Source: Ruminococcus_C sp963590855
Lineage (GTDB): Bacteria; Bacillota; Clostridia; Oscillospirales; Ruminococcaceae
NCBI GenBank assembly: GCA_963590855.1
Contig: CAVAQT010000053.1
Coordinates: 1-8,900 of the forward strand
DNA length: 8,900 nt
Direction of reading: 5' to 3'
Part shown: positions 1 through 6,394 of the stretch, in pieces
How the letters are laid out: each line of letters begins with the position of its first letter
Position numbering within the stretch: position 1 is the first letter of the stretch
Made by a program: the position numbers and the translations under genes
Notes under the pieces: model-generated
Told to the model about the DNA's origin: nothing
The model's input: the letters and a program-made list of their open reading frames with translations, nothing else
Databases searched by the model: none

Positions 1-543
1 AAAGAATACAGTTTCATCGAACCACAAATTATTCCGAAGTATATAATCTCTGCTAATTATGAAGCATCCGAAGTAGTTAAATATTTTGCGGCGCAAAATA
101 TTATATAAAAATTCCTTCTTATTAACGATCACGCCCTGCGTATTTGACATATCAAATTGTTTTATATCCTTTTCTGTAACCCACCTAAAGTTAGCAATTC
201 CCATTAAAACATCATTTGCTTCTATGTCGCTCAAAAGGGTTTCCACATACTGTGGGTTGATAACATCATCCGAATCTACAAAGCAAAGATACTCCCCATT
301 TGCAACCTTAATGCCTGTGTTGCGTGCTGCTGAAAGCCCCCCATTTTCTCTATGGACTATCCTATAATTAATATCCGACTTTTTTAGCAAATCCTCGGCT
401 ATTTCTATTGAATGATCCTTTGTTCCATCGTCTACTATAATGAGTTCAAAGTTTTTACAAGTTTGATTTATGATAGATTCAATACAATCTCTTATATATT
501 TCTCAACATTATACACTGGCAAAATGATCGATACTTTCTGCAT
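1..543 (-). CDS. Glycosyltransferase family 2 (GT-A fold), 3' part outside the window
   Basis: This gene starts with ATG at 543 and is open for 181 codons to the window edge, so only the N-terminal catalytic part is seen. The start is supported by a GGAGGT site six bases upstream. The protein opens with a typical GT-A Rossmann strand (residues 4-11, SIILPVYN). It then shows VDDG at 37-40 for nucleotide binding, ENGGLSAARNTGI at 66-78, and DSDD at 90-93, which is the DXD-type motif for metal and the sugar-nucleotide diphosphate. Family members transfer a sugar from a nucleotide donor at the cytoplasmic membrane face. Donor and acceptor cannot be read here. It is the last gene of the visible operon, 82 bases after the preceding glycosyltransferase. 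It is notably AT-rich (about 28% GC in the two 60-base stretches I counted), unlike the genes further upstream, so a separate acquisition is possible. Family assignment is firm; specificity is unknown. Confidence 0.93.
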   Translation of the reverse strand, partial: MQKVSIILPVYNVEKYIRDCIESIINQTCKNFELIIVDDGTKDHSIEIAEDLLKKSDINYRIVHRENGGLSAARNTGIKVANGEYLCFVDSDDVINPQYVETLLSDIEANDVLMGIANFRWVTEKDIKQFDMSNTQGVIVNKKEFLYNILRRKIFNYFGCFIISRDYILRNNLWFDETVFF

Positions 544-625
544 TTATAGACCTCCAAACTTCTATTGCTTTACCGTATGCAACTCCTGTGACATTAGTTA
601 CATTCTTTTAAATAAGCCTTTTCAA

Positions 626-1780
626 TTATCTCCTTAATGTTGTTTGTGCATTTTTTCGGGTCAAATTGTTTTCGACAAATGCCCTACCATTCGCACCCAT
701 TTGTGCGCATATCTTTTTGTGTGTACTCAAGTAAAGAATATTACTTACCAATTCCTCTGCGTTTCCAGCGTGTGAAAACAAACCGCAATTGTTCTCCAAA
801 AGCACTCTTTCTAACAAAGTGCCTTCATCAAAACTCGCCAAAACTGCCCTTCCTGAACCCATGATGCTCCACGTTTTGCTCGGGACGGCATTTGCCCCTG
901 TACCAGTTTTACAAGAAACGATACATGCATCCCCCAGGCTATATACCTCAGAAACTCGCTCCTGCGGCAGCAAACCGTGAATTATAACATTCGGAAACGA
1001 TGCTACCTGTATCTTGGCATCTTCAAAATAGGCGCCACCGCCAAATATGACAAACTGAATATCTGCCTCGTCCTTCAACTTCTCGGCAGCCTTTAGAACC
1101 ACATCCGCTCCTTGAGCTGCGCCAAAGTTACCCGCATAGACAACTATATATTTGTCTCTGCTTATTCCAAACTCATCATACAGGGTGTTGTTTTCTTTCT
1201 CTACCGGTTGAACTGCATCTGTATCAATCCAATTAGAAACAACTATAATCTTATCTTCCGGCACACCCTTCGCCATGATGTTTCTCTTGAAGCCTTCGCT
1301 GATCACGATAATCTTGTCAGCATTTTTATAAGTATAATTTTCTATTTTCCTACCAATCTTCCACAATAAACTTCCTTTATGCGTCATTCCAGCATTCACC
1401 AGAGAGTCCGGGAATACGTCCTGCAAATTGTACACAAGCGGAACCTTGCGCTTATATTTTTTACTCAGTTTCTTTGCGACCATCGCACTGAGAGCCCCCT
1501 GTGTCGGAGGAGTGCTTCCACTATGCACAATATCAATATCCTTTTCCCTTATGCTGAGGAAATACTCTTTTATGTTGCAGCAAATATAGCGGAATGCTCT
1601 TTGAACAGGATTTTTTCCTTCGCGGAACATAGAGAAACGATGTACTATTACATGTCCGTCATACATTTCTTCGTATTTCCTATTTCTGTATTCACGGCGT
1701 ACATCATCGCTTATACCTCGTGTCGGCGTGGGAGTATAGTTAATACTTGTAATATTGTATTTCTCACATGCGGCAGCCAT
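626..1780 (-). CDS. Glycosyltransferase family 4 (WbuB-like), N-terminus apparently missing
   Basis: This is a GT-B glycosyltransferase that would add a sugar to the growing lipid-linked repeat unit. From the chosen ATG at 1780 it is 384 residues. Visible motifs are YNLQDVFPDS at 117-126, NADKIIVIS at 153-161 (end of the N-domain), GNFGAAQ at 217-223 (start of the donor domain), and VPSKTWSIMGSGR at 299-311 in the donor site. The frame is open to an ATG at 1855, but those extra 25 codons lie on DNA that clearly encodes the preceding glycosyltransferase in another frame. A GGAGG at 1795-1791, ten bases before 1780, supports the shorter start. Either way, the usual first strand and glycine loop are absent: the protein begins at what looks like the second strand (KYNITSINYTPTPTRG). 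I infer that about 30-40 N-terminal residues were lost in a deletion. It may be inactive, or it may fold only in part. Confidence 0.82.
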   Translation of the reverse strand: MAAACEKYNITSINYTPTPTRGISDDVRREYRNRKYEEMYDGHVIVHRFSMFREGKNPVQRAFRYICCNIKEYFLSIREKDIDIVHSGSTPPTQGALSAMVAKKLSKKYKRKVPLVYNLQDVFPDSLVNAGMTHKGSLLWKIGRKIENYTYKNADKIIVISEGFKRNIMAKGVPEDKIIVVSNWIDTDAVQPVEKENNTLYDEFGISRDKYIVVYAGNFGAAQGADVVLKAAEKLKDEADIQFVIFGGGAYFEDAKIQVASFPNVIIHGLLPQERVSEVYSLGDACIVSCKTGTGANAVPSKTWSIMGSGRAVLASFDEGTLLERVLLENNCGLFSHAGNAEELVSNILYLSTHKKICAQMGANGRAFVENNLTRKNAQTTLRR

Positions 1781-2228
1781 AGCATTGCTTCCTCCATCTA
1801 TTGCACCTTGCGTTTGTAAAATACACACAATGCCCGGTAAAAGCCCAGCAATCATGAAGCGTCCATAGAACCTTACCTCTATATTCGTTTTTCAAAAACA
1901 AAAAGAGCAACTCAACGTTGATATAATAGCCATGCAGGTTATTGAGATGAATAACATCAGGAGCATAATTCCGAATAAACTGAATTGCTTTTCTTGTAGC
2001 GGCTGTGGAATAAAAACCGCATTTATCCGTGATACGCGATAGCCCGGCATGTACCTTTGCATCAAAAGAATTTCCAATAAAAACCGCATGCGGATCATTG
2101 CTTAAAGGCGTTCTTCCATAGAGAGCTCTATATTCGTGACCCTCTTTTTCAAGAACTTCCCCAATGTTCTTAATGATATTCCCTGTACTCCCTGTTCCGA
2201 ATACAGTATTGATGAATAAAACTTTCAT
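1764..2228 (-). pseudogene. Truncated glycosyltransferase: N-terminal domain only
   Basis: The protein is 154 residues from the ATG at 2228, which has GGAG eight bases upstream. The frame extends a further 14 codons to a TTG at 2270, but that stretch is not conserved in type. It begins like a GT-B sugar transferase (MKVLFINTVF), with a GTGSTGN loop at 11-17, then PDVIHLNNLHG at 90-100 and WTLHDCWAFTGHC at 122-134. A cysteine-rich stretch follows (cysteines at 127, 134, 142, 149, 152). Members of this family, which resemble WcaC-type and other capsule transferases, are usually around 400 residues with a C-terminal donor-binding domain. Here the frame stops right after QCYGCRM, exactly where the next glycosyltransferase begins in another frame. 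The donor domain is absent, so catalysis is unlikely. I read it as the 5' half of a gene cut by deletion. A small functional remnant cannot be excluded. Confidence 0.7.
1791..1795 (-). promoter_or_regulatory. Ribosome binding site that decides the start of the 1780-626 glycosyltransferase
   Basis: GGAGG on the minus strand lies ten bases before the ATG at 1780, inside the 3' end of the truncated preceding gene. The alternative upstream ATG at 1855 has no comparable site that I can see and would start within the conserved HDCWAFTGHC coding segment of the other gene. The two reading frames overlap by 17 bases when 1780 is used, which allows translational coupling. Confidence 0.5.
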
Positions 2229-2266
2229 TCCATGCTCTCCGATTTCGTCAGCAGCAGTCATACCGC

Positions 2267-3430
2267 TCAAAGTATCTCTACATATTTCTTCACATTATTT
2301 CCACGCTTAAATAAACTCTCAAAAACTGCACATCCGCAGGTTTTGTCTGTCGCCCTTTTATCGGATAGTTCAATGATCCTCTGCACTAATGCACTGGCAT
2401 CATCTGCATCAACCGAAGCTCCAGCTTCTGATTCTTCTATCAATCTTACGAATCGAGATTCACTGCCAAACGTAAAAATCACGGGCTGCCCACGCGACAA
2501 TACCACGCCCGTCTTGCTCGGCATCGCAGTCTTTGTCCCTCCGGCGACGAGAGGAATAATATTTACCCCTGCTGCAGAGTAGATATGGGTGGCAAGCTCA
2601 CTTGGCTGCATCGGAAGCATTGTGACATTTTTTAAGCCTCGCGCCATCTCTTCTATGGCGTTTTTCCTTGCACCATCTCCAACAATCAGGAAATGAATAT
2701 CCTGTCTGTCCTGAAGCAGCTTCGCCGCCCTTACCACAATCTCCACATTCTGCATTTTACCGATGTTGCCTGCGTAGACAGCATAAAAGACATCCTTGCG
2801 CAGATCGTATTTCTTGACAAACTTGTTGTCCTCCCATGCAATATCTACCGTCTCGTCGCTGTATCCCCAGTTGTAGATGACCTCTATTTTTTTCTCATCC
2901 ACACCCTTTGATACGATGAAGTCCTTCATATCATCGGAGATGCAGATGATCTTATCAGCATTCCTGTAAACATACCGCTGCCAGCTCTCAAAATACTTAT
3001 ATAATAAGCCGCCTTCCCGAATCAGTCCGCTCTGGACTGCGTTGTCCGGCCAAACATCCTGAAGCATGGCAACCACGCGCATTCCTTTTTTCTTTGCCGC
3101 TCTGACCGCCCAAAAGGAGGAATAGGATACATCTTCAAGCAGGACATCTGCGCCGGATTTTTTCACTCCACGGGCTTCCCGTATGTTTGTCAGTGTGTCC
3201 CTTATGTATCGGGAAATGATATTGCCGTGTTCGCTTTCTTTTCGGTGATACTTGACATAGCGGATGTTTTCGTAGCCGTATTTAAAGCCGTCTTCCTTGT
3301 CATCCCGAACGGCAACAAAGCGAGTTATCTCATACCCGGCGTCAAGAAAGCCTCCGAGTATATCCTTGAAAAGATGATTGAAGGGGCTGGCTTTGTCAAA
3401 CAAAACAGGCGTTGCTATTGCTATTTTCAT
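2267..3430 (-). CDS. Glycosyltransferase family 4 (WbuB-like)
   Basis: An intact GT-B glycosyltransferase of 387 residues, a normal length for the family. The N-domain opens with KIAIATPVLFDKASPFNHLF. Conserved blocks are AMLQDVWPDN at 121-130, NADKIICIS at 157-165, AGNIGKMQN at 220-228 at the start of the donor domain, FLIVGDG at 247-253, and TAMPSKTGVVLSRGQPVI at 301-318 in the nucleotide-sugar site. It would transfer one sugar to a lipid-linked intermediate at the inner membrane face; donor and acceptor are unknown. Its ATG overlaps the stop of the ATP-grasp gene as ATGA, indicating translational coupling. That coupling suggests its substrate may be linked to the product of the ATP-grasp and PLP-fold pair. 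It resembles the 1780-626 protein through the donor domain but is clearly a distinct paralogue. Family assignment is firm. Confidence 0.93.
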   Translation of the reverse strand: MKIAIATPVLFDKASPFNHLFKDILGGFLDAGYEITRFVAVRDDKEDGFKYGYENIRYVKYHRKESEHGNIISRYIRDTLTNIREARGVKKSGADVLLEDVSYSSFWAVRAAKKKGMRVVAMLQDVWPDNAVQSGLIREGGLLYKYFESWQRYVYRNADKIICISDDMKDFIVSKGVDEKKIEVIYNWGYSDETVDIAWEDNKFVKKYDLRKDVFYAVYAGNIGKMQNVEIVVRAAKLLQDRQDIHFLIVGDGARKNAIEEMARGLKNVTMLPMQPSELATHIYSAAGVNIIPLVAGGTKTAMPSKTGVVLSRGQPVIFTFGSESRFVRLIEESEAGASVDADDASALVQRIIELSDKRATDKTCGCAVFESLFKRGNNVKKYVEIL

Positions 3431-4614
3431 TGAATCTCAACCTTTATTGTTTCGCGTGCTGTCTCGCACTTTTTTTCGGCATCATCGGCATCACTTCCCT
3501 GGACGACCACAAAACCCATACGGGAGCCGCTGTCCACGATGTCCGTTATCCGTTCTCCAACTCCATGGACGACGGATACCTGCTTTACTCCGGGCATCTT
3601 CTCTGCGGCTTCGATGCCTTCTATTTTCTTCACTATACCGGCGTGCTGTCGGAAATAACGAATGGCGGAGCCGCAGTTAATTTTTGGCGTAATGTCCGGC
3701 TTTTCTCCTAATGCAATCTTGATACAGGCTTCAACCATGTTAACGCCTGTGGATAAAGAAACTAGATGTGTGGTTATGCAGTCTCCGCCTAGGCGCGCAC
3801 CAAGTTCAACAATCTTCGGACCTTCATCCGTTACGATGATTTCTGTATGGGAAGGACCGTTTTCTATACCTATCGCCTTATTCGCCGCTATTGCTGCCCT
3901 CTTTATCGCATCAGCGCAGTCCAATCTTGTCGGCTGCGTGTGTCCCATTTCAACGAAATGCGGAGCCCCTGTGGTCATCTTATCGGTGATCTGAATGACA
4001 TGTATCTCCCCCTCAATCGCCAACGTTTCCACGCTGACCTCGGGACCTACCATACACTCCTCAACGACAACATTGGCGTTTCTGCTGTATTTTTTCGCAT
4101 ATTCATAGGTTTCTGCGGCTACCGCCTTATCCTCAACCTTGAAGATGCCGCGGCTGCCGGAGCTGTCAGCAGGCTTTACCATGAAAGCGCCCTGCATTTG
4201 CTGTACCGCCTCCCAGAACTCATCTACGCTTTTTACCTTGAGAAATTTGGGAATCGGCACACCTGCTTTTTTAAGGGCTTCCCGCATCTCGGCCTTGTCC
4301 GTAGCTTTAACCGCCGTATCCGCTGAAATACCGATTAAACCGCATTCCTTTGCCACTGCCGCAACCGTCCGCATCGGCATATCTGTGGCAAGCGTCATAA
4401 CGCCGTCTACCTTATGCCTTTTCGCCGCTTCGACAGCCGCATCTATATCAATGGTACTGATAATTTCCTTCGTAACTCCCGGAACCGAGAAGCCGACCGC
4501 ATCCGGATTCATATCAAGCGCAACCACGGATAAGCCCAACTTCACCGCCTGTTCTATTGCGGGCAATTGCAGAATGCTTGCTCCAAGAATCATAATTTTT
4601 TTATTCATTAACAT
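3427..4614 (-). CDS. ATP-grasp ligase (carboxylate-amine/thiol ligase superfamily)
   Basis: A 395-residue ATP-grasp protein. Such enzymes activate a carboxylate as an acyl phosphate and join it to an amine or thiol. The N-terminal pre-ATP-grasp fold carries MILGASILQLPAI at 8-20. The central ATP-binding part shows FMVKPADSSGSRGI at 144-157 (Lys147 and a glycine/serine loop) and VVVEECMVGPEVSVE at 182-196 (hinge and base contact). Metal and phosphate residues fall in HTEII at 256-260 and IVELGARLGGD at 268-278. The C-terminal domain (about 310-395) is the lobe typical of BacD/carnosine-synthase-like members. The ATG at 4614 overlaps the preceding PLP-fold gene by 14 bases; a second ATG at 4608 is possible, but GAGG sits ten bases before the first. 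In a glycan operon the likely role is adding an amino-acid-like group to an amino sugar or uronic acid. That is inference; the substrates cannot be read from the sequence. Confidence 0.9.
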   Translation of the reverse strand: MLMNKKIMILGASILQLPAIEQAVKLGLSVVALDMNPDAVGFSVPGVTKEIISTIDIDAAVEAAKRHKVDGVMTLATDMPMRTVAAVAKECGLIGISADTAVKATDKAEMREALKKAGVPIPKFLKVKSVDEFWEAVQQMQGAFMVKPADSSGSRGIFKVEDKAVAAETYEYAKKYSRNANVVVEECMVGPEVSVETLAIEGEIHVIQITDKMTTGAPHFVEMGHTQPTRLDCADAIKRAAIAANKAIGIENGPSHTEIIVTDEGPKIVELGARLGGDCITTHLVSLSTGVNMVEACIKIALGEKPDITPKINCGSAIRYFRQHAGIVKKIEGIEAAEKMPGVKQVSVVHGVGERITDIVDSGSRMGFVVVQGSDADDAEKKCETARETIKVEIQ

Positions 4615-5653
4615 TCGCTACTGTCCTCACAATCTCTTTGCCGATATACTTCATATCATCCGGTGTGTATCGTTGATCGCATGGTGCGGCAAGCATATTT
4701 TCTTCCGTGAATTTTGCTGTCTGACACGCAACCTTCTGTTGGATCGAAAGCGGCCAGATCACCGTATTGAAAATTCTCATTGATGAAAGCCGTCTCTGTA
4801 CTTCATCCCGGTTTGGTACTGTAAATGGAACATACAGGTCGCTCCGTCCGGGTTCATCCTGAATGAAAGTGATAAATGGGGAGGACGACAGCATCTCAAT
4901 AAGCGTTTTTGCATTTTGGGAACGTATCTGCCGCAGTTCCTCCCAGTCTGCGTCTGCTGCTTTTGCATACGCATAAGCGGACATAGCAGACGGTTCATCG
5001 CCGTCCATAATGTCCGATACGGTTGAGAAAATTTTTCTGTACTCCGTCTTTATTTTCTCGTTACCTCCGCTCAAAAACTCATGCCGCATACATTGGGCTT
5101 TCAGGCGCGTACTTGAAAAGCTCGTATCAGTCGAAAGAGGCTTGTTGATTTTTCCCCACAGAAGCCCGCCATCCGGGATGGGAAGCCACTTTCTCAGGCT
5201 TGCCATCGTATAATCAGGCTTAAAGGATGAAGTACGATTCCAAATCAGATTGTGCGTTCTGTCCTCTATAAAGGTGATATTTTCTCTTGCCCTAAGTTTT
5301 TCAAGGCTTGTATCGCTGACTGCCGGTCTGCCGAAATAGTCCATGTACAGCAAGAGCGTTGGTTCCTGACCGATTTTCAAGCTATCCAAATTGACAGAAT
5401 AATCCGGGCACAGCCTATAAAGCTGAATCTTGTGTCCGTACAATTCAAACGGAAGCACCATCGAATCACAGGCAAGTGCCGGAAGAAAAACAGTTCGAGG
5501 TGAAAATTCTCTTGCAATCGCCTTCAGCGCATCGCGCCCGCTACGAAGGCAATACGCCCCAAACAGCTTCTCGCTCGTTACCCTTCCGGCTGTTTCTTTC
5601 CAAAGACGCTCATCGAGCGCGGCGTCATATTCATAGCCATACTCTTTTATCAC
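4601..5653 (-). CDS. Divergent PLP-dependent (DegT-like, fold type I) enzyme
   Basis: A 350-residue protein with a GTG start at 5653, chosen because AAGGAG lies nine bases upstream and no better start is nearby. It resembles the DegT/aspartate aminotransferase fold rather than a standard DegT member. YCLRSGRDAL at 34-43 matches the small-residue phosphate-binding turn. LLYMDYFGRP at 101-110 leads to IEDRTHN at 129-135, whose Asp131 would hold the pyridine nitrogen. SLRKWLPIPDGG at 152-163 places Lys155 where the PLP lysine is expected. DQRY at 326-329 near the C-terminus is also common in the group. It may transfer an amino group to a keto sugar or act on a small amino-group precursor. The 14-base overlap with the downstream ATP-grasp gene suggests the two act in sequence. 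The gap after the second sugar transferase is 21 bases. Fold assignment is fairly sure; the reaction is not. Confidence 0.8.
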   Translation of the reverse strand: MIKEYGYEYDAALDERLWKETAGRVTSEKLFGAYCLRSGRDALKAIAREFSPRTVFLPALACDSMVLPFELYGHKIQLYRLCPDYSVNLDSLKIGQEPTLLLYMDYFGRPAVSDTSLEKLRARENITFIEDRTHNLIWNRTSSFKPDYTMASLRKWLPIPDGGLLWGKINKPLSTDTSFSSTRLKAQCMRHEFLSGGNEKIKTEYRKIFSTVSDIMDGDEPSAMSAYAYAKAADADWEELRQIRSQNAKTLIEMLSSSPFITFIQDEPGRSDLYVPFTVPNRDEVQRRLSSMRIFNTVIWPLSIQQKVACQTAKFTEENMLAAPCDQRYTPDDMKYIGKEIVRTVANVNE

Positions 5654-5674
5654 TTTGCCGCACTCCTTTCACAC

Positions 5675-6310
5675 TTACTTTTTCAGTACTTCTGCTTCTT
5701 TGACCGCTTCTTCTTCATCACTCAGGTCTTTATATGTTCCGTCATGCCCCAAAACCGTCGCAATCGTTTTAAAGAAGATTTTTACGTCCAGCAAAAAAGT
5801 AACATGTCGGGCGTAATACGCATCGTTTTTCATTTTCAGCTCGCCGTCCGCATCATTGCGAAAATACGCTTGACTGTATCCCGTCAATCCGGGACGGACG
5901 GTAAGAAAAACCTTTATATCCTCCGGATACCTGTCTTTCCAATCCAACGGATCCGGTCTGAAACCTATCAGGCTCATGGTTCCATTTATCATATTTAGGA
6001 TTTGCGGCAGCTCATCGATACTGGTGGCGCGCATGAATTTTCCGATTTTCGTAACCCTTGGGTCGTCTGCACCGTTATATGTAGAGCCGTCGGCAAGACG
6101 AATATCCGGTGCGTTCACATACATCGAACGGAATTTATACATTTTGAAGGGCTTGCCGTCTTTTCCGATCCGCTCTGCATTATAGAAGATTGAACCGCCA
6201 TCAGTAAGTTTTATAATCGGTCCAAAAATCATGAGAACTATGAGGAAAAACGGAAAACCGATGATTCCTATCAGCAAATCAAGAAACCGTTTTACACAAT
6301 TCCTATACAT
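5675..6310 (-). CDS. Initiating sugar-phosphate transferase, copy 2 (PglC-like bacterial sugar transferase)
   Basis: A 211-residue small monotopic phosphoglycosyl transferase. The family moves a sugar-1-phosphate from a UDP sugar to undecaprenyl phosphate, the first membrane step of glycan assembly. A hydrophobic, probably re-entrant, segment spans about 9-33 after a basic N-terminus. RIGKDGKPFKMYKFRSM at 47-63 and TSIDELPQI at 96-104 follow; Asp99-Glu100 match the catalytic DE pair of PglC. RPGLTGYSQAYF at 139-150 is the conserved C-terminal block. The usual GPRP motif reads GFRP at 116-119, with Phe117 replacing Pro. The preceding gene, 80 bases upstream, encodes a close paralogue that keeps the Pro. 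The start has GGAGGT eight bases before it. The tail is acidic and charged. The substitution may lower or change activity, or the two copies may use different sugars. Confidence 0.93.
   Translation of the reverse strand: MYRNCVKRFLDLLIGIIGFPFFLIVLMIFGPIIKLTDGGSIFYNAERIGKDGKPFKMYKFRSMYVNAPDIRLADGSTYNGADDPRVTKIGKFMRATSIDELPQILNMINGTMSLIGFRPDPLDWKDRYPEDIKVFLTVRPGLTGYSQAYFRNDADGELKMKNDAYYARHVTFLLDVKIFFKTIATVLGHDGTYKDLSDEEEAVKEAEVLKK
6015..6055. repeat. 41-base perfect direct repeat, copy in sugar transferase 2
   Basis: This 41-base segment is identical to 6743-6783 and lies at the same place in the two paralogous sugar transferase genes. It codes the segment just before and into the catalytic Ser-Ile-Asp-Glu block. 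Flanking codons differ at synonymous sites, so the perfect stretch stands out and could reflect either recent gene conversion or selection. Confidence 0.85.
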
Positions 6311-6366
6311 TTACGCACACCTCCAATTTGGACGAAAAAGGTGTATGTAAATGTAGTTTGTAACTG

Positions 6367-6394
6367 TTAAGAGTTTCCTGAAGGAGTACCTTAA
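6367..6394. other. Weak hairpin between the two sugar transferase genes
   Basis: TTAAG and CTTAA arms flank a smaller TTCC-TGAA-GGAG type inner stem with a mismatched bulge between them. It covers the stop codon of copy 1. It has no run of U after it on the minus strand, so it does not look like a factor-independent terminator. It could slow ribosomes or mark mRNA processing. Confidence 0.2.

Noticed and set aside
1379..1819. A 146-codon plus-strand frame opposite the glycosyltransferase junction
   Set aside because: It mirrors the coding sequence of the minus-strand glycosyltransferase, with no ribosome binding site or motif of its own.
1781..1855. N-terminal extension of the second family 4 glycosyltransferase from ATG 1855
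   Set aside because: The same DNA encodes the conserved HDCWAFTGHC region of the preceding glycosyltransferase in another frame, so the extension is probably fortuitous.
4139..4783. A 214-codon plus-strand open frame
   Set aside because: It lies opposite the ATP-grasp and PLP-fold genes, both of which have strong motifs. Its translation shows no domain-like pattern.
6311..6390. A terminator between the two sugar transferase genes
   Set aside because: The inverted repeat is weak and has no U run after it in the direction of transcription. The genes appear to be co-transcribed.
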